From contig JANAVB010003400.1 of the NCBI GenBank assembly GCA_029216955.1, positions 18,121,451 through 18,185,450 on the forward strand: DNA of 64,000 bases. Reading direction: 5' to 3'. Numbering within the stretch: the first letter of the stretch is position 1; the number at the start of each line of letters is the position of its first letter. Origin of the DNA: Iris pallida (Eukaryota > Streptophyta > Magnoliopsida > Asparagales > Iridaceae). The notes under the pieces were generated by a model, which saw only the letters and a list, made by a program, of their open reading frames with translations, ran no database searches and was not told the DNA's origin. The position numbers and the translations under genes were made by a program. Shown in pieces: positions 1-11,799 of this stretch.

Positions 1-3000
1 AAAAGAAAACCTATTACTAAACCCCCACCTGACCAGGCCTCCTCCTCACGAACAGAACTCTTCTTCACATTTTTTTCCTAAACACTCCACCACCACACAC
101 ACGTACTCCCCTTATTTTTCTCCTACCCCTTCTCCTCAACTTCAGCAGAGCCACCTTCACTTCCACACTTCTCACCACCACAACTCCCACTCTACTCATA
201 TAACCCCTCCACCACCACTCATCTCTCACTTCATTTTCATTTTCTCAAAACCCTTTCCCCACTCAGCCGCCCGAACCCCTCTCCAACTCCGGCCACCCGC
301 CGACCCGGCCTTCTCGGCGCCACTTTCCGTCGGTCCAGCCAGCTCTGCCCGACCCCGCCGTGCCCGCGTGCGTCCCCGAGGCCATTCGCGCCATCTCCGG
401 CGCCTTCCTGCCGGCCAGATACGCCCGCGTGCCGCCTCCCCGTCGGCCAGATTCGCCCGCTTCCCGCTTTCCGTCGGCCGCCCCCGTGCCCAACCAGCAT
501 CCCGATCTTCGCCCGACGCCACCCCCTCTCGGCCCGCCTCCAGCACGCCCAGCCCCGTCCAGCGCAACCCCCGGCCGCCGCTCCCCGTGCCCGCCCCCTC
601 TTCCCGAGCTCCTCCCCGGCCGATCCCGCGGCTGTCCGCGCCCGGCCCAGCCGTGCGCGCCCTCCAGCGCCGCCCCGACCCCACTCCGGCCAGCCCAGGC
701 CGAGCGCTCAGCCCGGCGCGTCCCGCTGTTCCAACAGCGCTGTCCAGCATTGTTCCGTGGTTTCCGTGTTTTTCGTATTTTCTGTGGTTTTCGTAGTTTC
801 GGCGATTCCCGTGTCTCCGACCTGCTGTTCCGGTGATTTTCGCTGCTGTCCGCAAGTTTGGGACTTTTTCGAGTCCGCAGAAATGTGGTTTTCTTTTCCT
901 ATTATCATCTGAGAACTCTAGCCGAGCAACCCAAGGTATATCTCGTGTCCCCGTGTCCCTACTTTAGTGTCGATGATGATACGGTTCCCGATCCCGTTAG
1001 GGATTCGGTTTGGGCGATTGTAGTTTCGGAATTTCCGAATCCCATTTCAGAATGATTCGTTCGTTTTGTTTTGGTTCTGTGGCTTTCGGTTTCCCGAATT
1101 TTATTTCGGGATTTCTGAATTTATTTCGGGAGTATTCTGTGGCTTTGGCTATATATAATTGTGATGTGTTTTCGGGTTGGATATTTACTTTTGGAGGGAT
1201 TTTTGGTGTTCCCTGGTTTGGGGACAGTCATTGATGTTGGGTTAGTATTTTCCCATGATTGGGTTGTCCCAAATACAGAGGAGATGCTGCCCAAATTTTC
1301 GAAAAAATATTTTTTAAAGGGATTTTCGTATAAAATTAGCAATTTGAGTAAAACCTATTTTCAAAAGAAAACCGGTCTTTGCAACTGATTTATAGATTGG
1401 ATTTGCTGGTTTTCGGATTTTATGGATTTTTGTATCACCAGTTAGGCGACGACCATATCGGTCGAATGAGCCTCAGCGAAGCGCAAACGCTACAGGGTTC
1501 CTGTACGTTGAGGCGCTAGCCAGCAACATGACATTTGGACCAAGTCTGAGACGTATTTTACAACTATATTTATGTTTTTAATTATTTTTAGAATGGGTTA
1601 CTGCTCTTAGTATTTATGGTGCAGGGCCTCGGCCTACTGTTTGGACCGTTCGCGGCACTCAGAGCTCGCCCTAGGAATTAATTAATTTATGTAAAAATTT
1701 GTAAAGGGCATAAGCCCAATTTTCTATTCTATTTCGCTGTGACCCTGTATTGTGTAGTTTAGGTTTTTACTTTCTTTTCTGAGTTGGTTTTCATTATTAG
1801 ACGCGTAATTATACTTTATGTATTAATTATTTTGTATAAAATTAATAAAGTTTTTCACGATAAATTAACTTGAATAAAATATTGGTAAGTTAACGAAGTC
1901 CATGTTTTATCACTAAAAGGAAAATATAGTTTTATACATATGATATAAAAATACAAAGTTTTGTAAATTAACCGGTAACTACTAATTTTTCCAAGTAAAT
2001 TAGAAACCGGATATCCAACTAATTGACAACGCACGTAGCTCGCGACGTTAAAGCGTTACAGAAGATTAACTAAATAATCTAAAATATGACTAGGGTCTAC
2101 TTCTAGAGATTGTAACTAGCACATCTAGAATGGTTTCATTATGGTTCTAAGCCAAGGTTCTCAACTGTAGGATCTCGGAGACGAACTTGACATCCTCCTC
2201 GGTACCGACTTTCCCGATCCAGTCAATTAACAGAGGCAAGTTACGGTTATGTTTTCTTGTATTTTATTTAGTAATTGTCTAGCTGCATGTTTAAACCATA
2301 TTGCTACACGGAACCCTCTCCTAGGGTTCAGATATTGATTGACATTAATTGTGGTATTGGGGGAATAGTGTAACGTTTATGGCCAATACCCCTCATATTG
2401 CATATTGTGCGAGCTTACCCCTCTTACATATGGGAATAAGCCGTATCGTATCGCTAAGCCGCTATTGTATAACCCAAGCCGGTCATAGACGATTACACAT
2501 TCAAATCACATTGTTTTCAATTGTTAAAATACTAAAAAATATTGTTTCAACTGTTTAGCCTGCACTTTTCCATTATTACTTGAAATATGAGATACATATT
2601 CGTACTTGCTCCCTCCTGACTGGAGACCACATTTTTAGGTGACATTGAGGATGCTGAGCTATTGTACAATAACTAATATGACCCAGTTTTGTATCCTGTG
2701 GTGTTGCCGGAGTCCCCCTTGGAGGATGCAGGACCTGAGGCCGACGAGCCGACCGCTTAGCTAGTCGTTTCCAATTTTTTTTAGTTTTATTGTTTTGGAG
2801 TTTTGTTAATTTTGAATTCAGCACTTTATTTTATTTCTTTCATTTCCAGTTGTACTTTTCAATTATGGAATAAAAGTTTTAAAATTTCCGTATATTGAGT
2901 TGTGACAAATGTATAGATGTTGTTGTGAATACCTGCATATAGAACAGCTTACTGCTGCCGTCTCACAACGGTGCAGGCTGGGCATGATCCGGTTCGACCC

Positions 3001-3025
3001 AATAATTTGGGATCGGGTCGTGACA
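1..3025 (+). mobile_element. Long LTR of a chromovirus-like retrotransposon, left end outside window
   Basis: The right end is GGGTCGTGACA at 3015-3025, an ending typical of chromovirus LTRs and seen again at 24150. Copia RNase H coding begins at once beyond it, so this sequence interrupts an older copia element. The layout fits a long LTR: pyrimidine-rich DNA, a very C-rich leader-like stretch at about 240-740, then AT-rich sequence. The open frames at 226-855 (minus) and 360-836 (plus) are products of the base composition and show no domain. The Tekay LTR at 14485-17308 has the same general order. Whether this is a solo LTR or the 3' LTR of a full element cannot be told here. Family assignment is inference. 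Confidence 0.5.
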
Positions 3026-3512
3026 GTATCCGACAGTGGTGGAAGGCTTCAGTGATGCTAGTTGGTGTTCAAAGGTGGAGAGCGAGAGATCCACAGGTAG
3101 ATACATCTTTTCCTTGGGTGGAGCTGCTATATCGTGGAAGTCGAAGAAGCAGACTATACTCTCTCGTTCCTCCATGGAATCTGAGTTCTATGCACTAGAA
3201 GTTGCAGCAAATGAAGCAGAATAGCTTCGAGAGATCATGTATGATCTTCCAGTGGTTGGAGCTCAGATACCGACGGTACCGATATACTGTGACAACCAGG
3301 CGACTACAGCAGTAGCATCAAATGACGTCTTCAGCGGGAAGAAGAGAACTGTGTGGCTGAAGCACAGAGCAATAAACGATCTCATTAAAAGGGGAACTAT
3401 TACTGTAATTGATGTTTGGAGTCAGGAGAACCTGGCAGATCCGTTCACAAAGGGCCTCAAGCGCCAGCTGGTCGATGACACAGCAAGAAAAATGGGCTTG
3501 AAGGCATTCTGA
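3026..3512 (+). pseudogene. Copia pol 3' end, RNase H domain (interrupted)
   Basis: This is the C-terminal end of a Ty1/copia polyprotein. In order one reads a DASW box, the STGRY segment, SWKSKKQ, the SMESEFYAL motif, IYCDNQA, and the closing LADPFTKGL, all hallmarks of copia RNase H. The frame is continuous from 3036 to the stop at 3510-3512, except for TAG at 3222-3224 where copia RNase H normally has Trp (EAEWLRE), a likely TGG to TAG change. The upstream RT, integrase and gag are missing because the LTR ending at 3025 was inserted here; they may lie left of the window. The lineage within copia is not resolved. Confidence 0.85.
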
Positions 3513-3801
3513 TATTGTATCTGTGTAATCCTACCATAAAGTTTTATGCTATTAGTTCAAAGAGAAATCTACTAGGCATCTAACTTTTGGTTCAAGGAAG
3601 GACAACTGATTAGGAAAATATCAGGTAACAGTGGGTACATAGTCCTAAAGGACATAGAAGGGATACGGACCCATAACCACTGTTGTCTACTATAGTTCTC
3701 TGCGGAGAATATGTCATATGGAGAGGATGGCTTAAACGCCTTAATGAGTTCTCAGACAGAGTGAATGTCTGTTGTGCTTTACAGGAAGCACGGCAGCGCA
3801 G

Positions 3802-4246
3802 CACTACAAAGGAGCTCATAGACTCCATGCTACAGTGGGGTGACACCACAATGAGGTTTCCAGGTACGGGTAATGCCTCGGCTTAGCAAGCCATGTCACT
3901 GCGACGTAGCACCGCTTATAGGCAGGTAGCCTAATGCTGTATATTATAAATAAAGAGTGGTAGACAGCACTACAAAGAGGCCAGTGTCCTCATGTTACGG
4001 TGGTATGACACCACGAAAAGGTACCAGGCAGGGTAAAGCCTCGGCTTCGCAAGCCATGTCATAGCGGCGTAATATCGTACGGAAGCGCAAGGCTTCATGC
4101 TGGGTAGTTTGGCACTACAAAGAGGCTTGTGACCTCATGCTACAATAGTATGACTCTACGATGAGGTACCCAGTTAGGGATAAAGCCTCGGCTTTAAGCC
4201 ATGTCATAGTGGCGTAGCACCGCACGGAAGCGCAAGGCTTCATGCC
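3802..4246 (+). repeat. Three diverged tandem units of about 134-166 bp in the copia 3' UTR
   Basis: Units begin with CACTACAAAG at 3802, 3968 and 4113. Each carries a variant of 'CTCATGCTACAGTGG...GACAC', then 'GCCTCGGCTT...AAGCCATGTCA' and 'GGCGTAGCACCG'. The first unit has an extra AT-rich tail. The array lies between the pol stop (3512) and the 3' LTR (about 4586), so it is an untranslated 3' region of this copia element. Confidence 0.8.
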
Positions 4247-4996
4247 AAGGACTCTTTAAAAGAACTCACATAGAGTGTATGGATAGAGATACAGGCTGTC
4301 TCTTGAAGGTAAACTTGTAGATGCCTAAAATACATACACCGAAACCAGGCTGGCACATGGTCTTTAATGTGCAGCCAGAAGCACATGTAACTACACTTTG
4401 TGAGTGGAAAGAATTACAATTGTGGTGCAGAATTCAAGGCATAGTCCATTCTTGTATCGCATTGTTATTTAACCCATGCGGAAAGATTCAAGTCGTCAGC
4501 GACATCTATCCTAATATAAAATGGACAGTTACTGTGGGGAACGCTCAACCCTAGATACATATATATGATGAGATATGTAGGGGATTATTGGTGCTCTTGC
4601 TCCTTGACATGAAGAGAGCTTGCTCTCAACATGCTTTGTAAAGTTTAGTCCCACATTGGAAAAGCACAATGAGTTATCTCAACATATATATGAGTATGTG
4701 TTGTTGGGATATGCACATGGGGTGGTGACCCTAAGGAGGGAACCATGTGGGTAATTTTACTAAGCGGAAAATGATTAATTCCAAGAAGGACGTAAGTTGA
4801 TTTTTGTTGTGCGGCATCGGACTCGATACGGACTCCAGGTTGTCTCGTGCATGCACGGGAGCGTTCGGAGGGAAGGCGTAGGCTAGCACTCGACTATGTT
4901 GATTGTGGGATGATGTAAAACATCAAACTCTATTTTAGAGTATTGGTGTTTTAGTCCCACATCGGATATGAGAGATGGTGAGGTCTCACTCCACTC

Positions 4997-5005
4997 TATA
5001 AATAG
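4997..5005 (+). promoter_or_regulatory. TATA box of the copia LTR
   Basis: TATAAATAG lies in a CTCTATAAATAGAG context inside the LTR, at the usual place for the U3/R boundary. It would have driven the retroelement transcript; activity cannot be judged from sequence. Confidence 0.6.
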
Positions 5006-5307
5006 AGCCCCCTTGTCTCCTTTTTGTTCTTTAACTCAAAAGAAGAGAGTTAAGGGAGTCCGTAAAGTTCAGAAAGCCCGTTCAGGTCACAAATATTGAC
5101 TGACAAGCGTTCCAGAAGTTCTTTTGAACTTGCTGGTTCCTGAAAGCGGATCGTATAGAGGCGAATCTTGCTTTGAGCAACGGTGTTTTTACACCCCAGC
5201 AGATTTAATCCTCCTCTTCTTCTTCTTCTGTTTTTCTGTAACTCGTTCTTCAGGTTTTAAGGCACCTACTGAGTAGGGAGGCCTAACTTTGTTCTTGAGA
5301 TCTATTT

Positions 5308-5421
5308 CATTTGTGGCACCTACGGTATAGGCTTGCTAAACTCCTCATTTGTGGCACCGACTGTGTAGGCTTGCTAAACTCGTCATTTGTGGCACCTACT
5401 GTGTAGGCTTGCTGAACTCCT
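5308..5421 (+). repeat. Three 38-bp tandem repeats in the copia LTR
   Basis: Units at 5308-5345, 5346-5383 and 5384-5421 share CATTTGTGGCACC and TAGGCTTGCT. They lie downstream of the TATA box, so they are in the transcribed part of the LTR. Confidence 0.85.
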
Positions 5422-5445
5422 ATTTTCCATCTATATCTACACCTC

Positions 5446-6879
5446 GGGACTAATAGAAAGGTGTATATATATTGGTTGTAACATGGTGATGTGCGATACT
5501 TATGTTATTCTATCTTATGAATCTTTAATTAAGTGATGAATTCTTCCCATTATGAGTTGTGTATTTAAATAATTTGAATGTTAAGTTTTTGAATCTTTCA
5601 TTAATTAACTTAAGTCTTTTATATTCTTTCTGTATTAAAATCATTTGAATATTTAAATAGGAATCATATAAGGTATCTATAAGTATATTACGCTAAAAGA
5701 AACTAACTATGGAAGAAGTTCTCCCTCTTTCCATTAATTTAATTACATATTCGTAGTGGGCTAAAAGAAACTAACTAGGGAAGTTCTCCCTTCCTCCACT
5801 AATTTAATTGCATATTCCTAGTAGGCTTAGTATTTCTACTATCTTTTCAAAATGAAAGCAAAAGTAGCTTCTCAAAATAGTCACGCCCTAGTACTGATAT
5901 ACGGATAATAGAGGTATGACTTGACCAACTATACACTACGGAGTACACTAGCATCCCGAAGTACGATCACAACTATAGAAAGACAATGGATTATACTACA
6001 ATACAATAATCAACATGTGGTAAAGAAGCAATCATATGTCTCAATTGAAACAAATAAGATGTCATGAACTCGTTCCCAAAAAATCATGTACGAGTATGTG
6101 AGTACGCCAAACTTACGCCACAACATCGACGATAGTACGTTTGTCTATACCTCAATATGAACTATAATCATCAAGTAATCCACATAATCTAAAAGATGTA
6201 TAATCCTCGAATGAATATGCTAATCTAACTCATTCGATAGAAAATACTATGGTATGATATAAAGTAGAAATGACTACCCAGTCTAAAATAGTAATAAATA
6301 TATCGATTGATGTCTCAAAGAAACTAATATAACAAGTCGATCTAGAAATCCACTTAATACATATAATGAGCTATAGGGAACAAACTCGCTAAAATAGATT
6401 ACGACTAAAAACTGCTAACTAATAACTGATACTAGAAATCCCCTGGAGTCTTATCGCCTACTAAATCAAAATTAGCTACGGAAACATCTATATCATCTTT
6501 GTAAGGACTATAGAAAATAGGGCACATGTCCTGTCATGACCTGCGTCCGGTTGTTCAGATACGGTCGTGAAAGCTGGAGTGCCCCGTCCCGCTCAATTCA
6601 ACCTGGGAATCAAAATGCAATGATTTTTGGACTTGACAACGCAATGACTTGCTTGAAGTTCTACTTGATCGAGGCAACTCCTCACTTAGGTGGGTGGCTT
6701 CGATGAACTTGCCTCAGCTTTGCCTTCACTCTAATAAATAAATGTTTTCAATTGCACTGAATAGGTATGCTAATAAAAGAGACGAACCCACATAGCTAAA
6801 GGAAATAATCTTGCTTTGAGTCAAATGTGTATAGAACATGTAATGGTTAATTTGCTGCCTAGATATCACTCCACGATGG
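5446..6879. other. AT-rich stretch without recognisable genes
   Basis: Apart from a 68-bp duplication (5692-5825) I see no coding motif. TGTCATGACC at about 6533 resembles the end of a minus-strand chromovirus LTR, but no partner copy is present. The stretch is probably old, eroded repeat DNA on the left flank of Tat-A. Confidence 0.4.
5692..5825 (+). repeat. 68-bp tandem duplication
   Basis: Two adjacent units at 5692-5759 and 5760-5825 both begin GCTAAAAGAAACTAACTA and contain GAAGTTCTCCCT and TTAATTTAATT, differing by small indels. No function is evident. Confidence 0.85.
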
Positions 6880-8041
6880 TGCAGAAGTATGGAATATTCA
6901 AAGGCCATATGCCTCAGTGGCCATGCGCGTGACAGGGGCCATGCACATGACAAAACTATGTGCATTCTGAACCATGCACATCCAGAAAACAAATATAAAG
7001 GATTAAGAAGCAACCTGCACTAATGCGCCAAATCGTCATGCGCCAAGATGGTTAGGCGCTTGAAGTCCTTTGGTCGACTCAGCATTTAATGCAACACTAA
7101 TAAACGTGTAACATGTCAGCTGTGACTTGAATATGCTGCAGCATGTGCCGAAAAGGATGTACAGATAACGACTACACAACAGTCCATGCGTCACCATTCC
7201 TGACTCGATGCGCCCACTACTCATACGCTCATCATTCAGAAGCGCATTGAGGCCACTTTAGACAAAGAAAAAGATGCTTCGAAGTTCGAAACTGACAGCT
7301 AATGTTAGCACATATGTCAGCATAATCATTACTCATTTGTCGGTTATAACTATGCCATGCCATGTGGCTTAACCTGACTATTCCTCGTATGCGCCTCTAA
7401 ACCATGTGCCAAACTTGTCATGCACCCCAAAGGCCATGCATCAAGTTCCCTCATATGTTGAATCCTGCCAGCACATCAGCTCCTTTCTGTTCCAACTGAT
7501 CGAGATGTTTGAGAAATGTGCACGCGCCACATGTAATTGAGCCAGTCATGCTCATAAATGGATGCCAACTACCCAAGATCTCAGCAACAGATGAATCTAA
7601 ACAACTGCCACGTGTTAGCTCAACCGTAGCCCAATAGTACAGTTACAACAGATTCAATCATGCGTGCAGCGTTCTTGTATGCCAAAAAATTCATGCACGT
7701 ATCGCATATGTGTGCATGGGTTATTCATTCCATCTACCTATAAATAGAAGTCTTCTTTCTTTTTTGGACCCCCTGAATTATCAACCCCAGACATCCAAAG
7801 AGTCAGATAAAACTTTAGAGAGCCGAATTGCCATCCAGCTTGCCGCTGAGCAGAAGACTTACAATTTTCTTTCGTCGTTAGCTCGTCAACGGAGTAAAGG
7901 AACCATTATAGCATTTGATCTCCATCGTCACACTTCTCTAGAATAAAAAAATTTGTACTTAGAGTTCCTGTTTAGGATTTCTTTATACTTTTCTCGATTG
8001 TTTAAATACAAAAGTTTGTTCAACTTTGTTCATGGCAAACA
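6880..8041 (+). mobile_element. 5' LTR of Tat-type element A
   Basis: The left end TGCAGAAGTATGG matches the Tat-B LTR start (TGTAGAAGCATGG) with two differences. The right end ATGGCAAACA is shared with Tat-B and is followed by the primer-binding site. A TATA box lies about 300 bp before the end, as in Tat-B. The interior has many ATGCGCC and CATGCAC motifs, loosely resembling the Tat-B minisatellite. The left boundary is inferred from the alignment to Tat-B. Confidence 0.65.
7739..7747 (+). promoter_or_regulatory. TATA box of the Tat-A LTR
   Basis: TATAAATAG in the context CCTATAAATAGAAG, about 300 bp before the LTR end; the position corresponds to the Tat-B TATA box at 40415. Confidence 0.6.
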
Positions 8042-8231
8042 AGATGATGACTCTGCTGGGGACTTCCTTCTCCTCTGATGAGAAAGTGGTAACACAATCT
8101 GACAATGATAAACTTGGGTCCTCTAAAAAATGCTGATCGTCTGCTTCGATCAACAAGCTTTTGAGGACTTGCTCTCCGAAGGCAGCGTGAGTCCTTCAAA
8201 GCGGTTAGTAAAGCCGAAGAAGACTCGCTGA
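8032..8231 (+). pseudogene. Short leader ORF crossing the LTR/PBS junction (Tat-A copy)
   Basis: The frame opens with ATG at 8032 inside the last bases of the LTR (MANKMMTLLG) and reads through the primer-binding site. After one frameshift near 8128 it continues with FDQQAFEDLLSEGS and KPKKTR, ending at TGA 8229-8231. The Tat-B copy (40733-40936) has the same start, the same FDQQAFE core and a stop at the same place. No family match is recognised. The shared frame suggests a real short product or leader peptide, but two copies are weak evidence. Confidence 0.5.
8045..8062 (+). other. Primer-binding site of Tat-A
   Basis: TGATGACTCTGCTGGGGA starts three bases after the LTR end. It resembles the tRNA-Arg-type primer site described for Ogre/Tat elements, with small differences. 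The equivalent Tat-B site is at 40746-40763. Confidence 0.6.
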
Positions 8232-9006
8232 ACCTTGGTGCTTAAGGCCGCTGCCGTATAGCACAGCTGAAGGGGATGCGCTCCAAGTATCCCATAATCT
8301 GTGCGCACACTACGTTGCTTCTCAGTTGGCACACGGGTCTGGGAAGCATAGTGCTGACTGCCATCCCCACTTCATGCATCCCCTGTCAAAGGCACAACAC
8401 AAGAAGAAGGGCGTAGCCCCTCTCCCACGTATGGAGTCTACTGCATAGGGAAAGCCCTCTGTCTTTGACAAGTTTACTTCGCACTTGGCAAAGAAAACTT
8501 GGATTATGAGTACTATGTACCTTTAAGGGCTAGTACGAAGAAATCTAAGCCAACAAGAGCCATGCATGCTCAGGGTGCTACGCTAATAGCAAACCAAAAG
8601 CGTGCGCTGATATTGATGCGCACAGCTGATGGCAAGCTGTACAAAACTAACTCAGGCACTGCTGTGCCCAGAATGGGTCAGTTCCTAAAGTCCCTCTATA
8701 ACTTGGGCGCATCTCATGCATAGGAACCAAGCCAGTGGAGAAATATTATGGTGATAGACTCATGCACTTAGCTCAGCTGCAAGCATGAAGTGGGTCTACC
8801 CCACAACCAGTCTTCCTCCAATGACCTGGGCGTATCTTATGTGCTAGAACCAAGTCAGGGAGTGTATCATTTGTATACACACCCATGCGCTCAGCTTGGC
8901 TGTGCACATAAAATGGGTGTAAATGTGAATCTTTCTTCGCATAATTTGCGTGACGTGATTAGTCACAAACGCAAAGCGAAGGAGACAGCAGTTACGTGCA
9001 ATATGC
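8232..9006 (+). pseudogene. Tat-A leader/N-terminal gag region, broken by the Tekay insertion
   Basis: Homologous to Tat-B 40940-41870. Shared blocks are the YYVPL (A) / YYAPL (B) segment with KKSKP / KKSRA, the DGKLYKT / DGKLYRT segment near 8630, and LRDVISHK / LHDVILHK near 8951-8974. The frame is broken by several stops. Homology ends near 9003 and resumes at 24151, so the 15-kb block between was inserted here. Tat-A lacks the 12-residue repeats found in Tat-B. Confidence 0.6.
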
Positions 9007-9480
9007 CTCTACAACATAGAACCATCAAAACTTGGAAATGACAACGCTAAGTAGATCAAAACCCAGGAATTCTGAAAATACTATAAACTTAGATCCACAC
9101 AAATTTAACCATGGAAATTGAAAACACCAAGTACTAAAGAGTATTAGAATCTCGGGAGGAAGAGAATGGAACAATAAAACGGAGTTCCTTCGCGAAGCAA
9201 GCTGCACTTGCCTAAGCTCTCTTCCTGGTAGGTGAGGAGTTAATGGAGGAAGAAGAAGAGTAATGAAGAGAGAGAAGGAATTGGGGGTTAATAAATGGTA
9301 ATGGTGGTGGTAGGTAGGGGGTTCACCCTTGGTTCATAATGAACCAAAGCAAACCGAGCCAAGCCGAACCAACCCAAGAATAAACCAAGCCATGAAGAAA
9401 ACTAAGCAAGAAATCATGCAATACAAGATAAAATACGTACACGTATTCCAAAATACGTAATACGAACCACAGGCATTACA
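9007..9480 (-). mobile_element. Truncated 3' LTR of the Tekay element
   Basis: The minus-strand start is TGTAATGCC at 9480; the 474 bp match 16835-17308 closely. The minus strand just before the start reads AAGGTGGGTAGAGT, a plausible polypurine tract. The remaining 3' part of this LTR is absent and Tat-A leader sequence begins directly. Confidence 0.85.
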
Positions 9481-9639
9481 ACTCTACCCACCTTAAAAGA
9501 ATTCCGTCCTCGGAATTTAATTAAGAGGCTAGAGAGACGAGGACAAGCTATATTAATCACAAGCAAGCTATAACTAGGCAGGCAATCACTCATTCAAGCA
9601 AGGAATCGAAGGCATGAGGCATAAGGAAGACATTATACC

Positions 9640-11019
9640 TCATGAGTCAAACAAGTCGGGATACCGCGATCGGATGTCATCCTCACGCTCCCACGTTGAC
9701 TCCCCCAAAGAGTGATGACCCCAAGCAACTCGGACTAACTTGATAGTCTTGTTCTTGAGTGTCTTCTCCCTTCGGTCCAACATAGACACGGGCCTCTTCT
9801 CATATGAAAGGTTGGTACCAACAACCAATTCCGAATGATCCAGGATGTGGCTCGGGTCCGGAATATACCGTCGTAATTGGGATACATGGAACACGTCATG
9901 CACCTCGCTTAACGACGGCGGAAGAGCGAGACGATATGACACATCTCCTACTCGCTCCAGAATGTCAAATGGCCCTATATACCTAGGACTAAGCTTTTTC
10001 CGCACGCCGAAACGAATGACGCCACGGTTAGGCGAAATCCTCAGGAATACATGGTCACCGACAGAAAACTCGAGAGGGCGCCGATGAGAATCGGCCCAAT
10101 GGCGCTGGCGATCTTGGGCAACTCGAAGATGATCCCTGACTTTTCTGACTACTTCAACTGTCTGGGCAATCATTTCTGGACCGAGCATCTGCCTCTCTCC
10201 GACATCGTCCCATGCTAGTGGGGATCTGCACTTCCTACCATACAGTGCCTCAAACGGTGCCATCTGGATACTGGCCTGGAAACTGTTGTTGTATGAGAAC
10301 TCTACCAGGTGCAGGTGATCTTCCCACGAACCGCCGAAGTCAAGTGTACAAGATCTCAACATATCTTCAAGAGTCTGGATCGTACGTTCCGACTGACCAT
10401 CTGTCTGCGGATGATATGCTGAACTGAACTGGAGACGAGTTCCCAAACTCTCCTGCAGGCTACGCCAAAAGTGAGACGTGAATCTTGAATCTCGGTCCAA
10501 AGTGATACTGACTGGCACTCCGTGCAACCTGACAATCTGCCTGAGGTACATCTCTGCTAACTGAGCTGTCGACTGACCAACTCTAAACGGGAGGAAGTGA
10601 GCTACCTTCGTGAACCTGTCAACTATAACCCAAATAGCATCTCGACCAGCTGGGGACCTAGGTAATCCGATCACAAAATCCATGGTCACATGTTCCCACT
10701 TCCATTCTGGAATCGGCAAGGGCTAAAGAATTCCAGCGGACCTCTGATGTTCAGCCTTAACTTGTTGGCAGACCAAACAACGAGAGACAAACCGGGCTAT
10801 CTCCCTCTTCATGCCATTCCACCAAAAGTGCTGCCGGATATCACGGTACATCTTCGTACCGCCCGGATGAATGGAATATTGTGAACTGTGAGCCTCTGCC
10901 ATGATTTCCTGTCTGATATCTCCACTGGGTACACAAAGACGCTTACCATGCCTAAGTGTACCGTCTTCATGAATGCATAACTCGGGTCGCCGGCCTGCCT
11001 CACACTCTGCTCTGAGTCA
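9640..11019 (-). pseudogene. Tekay integrase with chromodomain-like C-terminus
   Basis: The HHCC zinc domain (HSSQYSIHPG ... CLVCQQ) lies at about 10900-10760, followed by the catalytic core: the first Asp in MDFVIGLP, the second in LDRDSRF (usually SDRD), and the Glu in DGQSERT. The tail holds the GPF.I..RVG segment, then HDVFHVSQLRRY, and ends in a chromodomain-like WEREDDIRSRYPDLF, typical of Tekay and thought to steer integration into chromatin. Stops at 11017-11019 and 10723-10725 interrupt an otherwise continuous frame. The downstream frame stays open to the stop at 9640. Not functional as it stands. Confidence 0.9.
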
Positions 11020-11799
11020 CTGAAGCTTAGAATCTGCTGACTGCGCCATCCGGATCCTCTCGACTATAGTGGACTGAACTTGTATGCTGGCCATCAATGC
11101 CACACTGGAAGGGAGGACAACTTCAATACCCATCTTCTGAAGATATGCTAATAGCTCTGGTTGCGCTGTTAGGAAATAAACTCCGGCTCTCCTGCTCAAT
11201 GCATCTGCAACAACGTTGGCCTTCCCGGGATGATACTGCAAGTTGACATCATAATCCACAAGTAGATCCAGCCATCTCCTCTGACGCATGTTAAGATCCT
11301 TCTGGGTGAAAATATACTTCAGGCTCTTGTGGTCGGTGAAAATCTCTACCCTATCTCCGTATAAGTAGTGCCTCCACAACTTAAGTGCAAACACTACTGC
11401 TGCCAGCTCCAAGTCATGGGTTGGGTAATTCCTCTCATGATCACGAAGTTGTCGTGATGCATAAGCTATTACCTTCCCATGCTGCATCAGAACACATCCT
11501 AAGCCTCTGCCTGAAGCATCACAATATACTGAAAATTCTCCAGTTCCATCTGGAAGTGCGAGGATAGGAGCAGTCATCAAACCTCGCTTCAACTTCTCGA
11601 ACGAATCCTGGCACTCTACTATCCAAGCAAACTGCACATCCTTGCGGGTCAACTGGGTCAATGGCGCCGAAATTCGAGCAAAGTCTGAAATAAATCGCCG
11701 GTAGTAGCCGGCCAATCCAAGAAAACTGCGAACTTCTGCGACTGTACTGGGCACTGGCCACGACTCAATGGCCACGATCTTCTGGGGATCCACCTCTAC
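11020..11799 (-). pseudogene. Tekay RT thumb and RNase H domain
   Basis: It begins after TGA at 11800-11802 with VDPQKI, the RT connection [13 protein letters not shown], and the RNase H core: [36 protein letters not shown] and FTDHKSLKY, ending in [10 protein letters not shown]. These are the Ty3/gypsy RNase H motifs with the catalytic acidic residues in place. The frame is open until TGA at 11017-11019, so this part is well preserved. It is in the same frame as the RT upstream and the integrase downstream. Confidence 0.9.

Larger units (their letters stand above)
4586..5445 (+). mobile_element. 3' LTR of the interrupted copia element
   Basis: A purine stretch (GTAGGGGA) at about 4577-4584 precedes TATTGGTG, a likely mutated TGTTGGTG LTR start. 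A TATA box at 4997 is followed by a leader-like sequence and short repeats, as in copia LTRs. No second copy is in the window, so the right boundary (about 5445) and any target duplication are uncertain. It belongs with the RNase H remnant at 3026-3512. Confidence 0.6.

Noticed and set aside
226..855. Long GC-rich open frames on both strands
   Set aside because: The frames exist because the C-rich leader of an LTR has few stops; the products are low-complexity Gly/Arg or Pro/Ala with no domain.
6533..6879. TGTCATGACC as the start of the Tat-A LTR
   Set aside because: Alignment to Tat-B puts the LTR start at about 6880; TGTCATGACC looks more like the end of a reversed chromovirus LTR.
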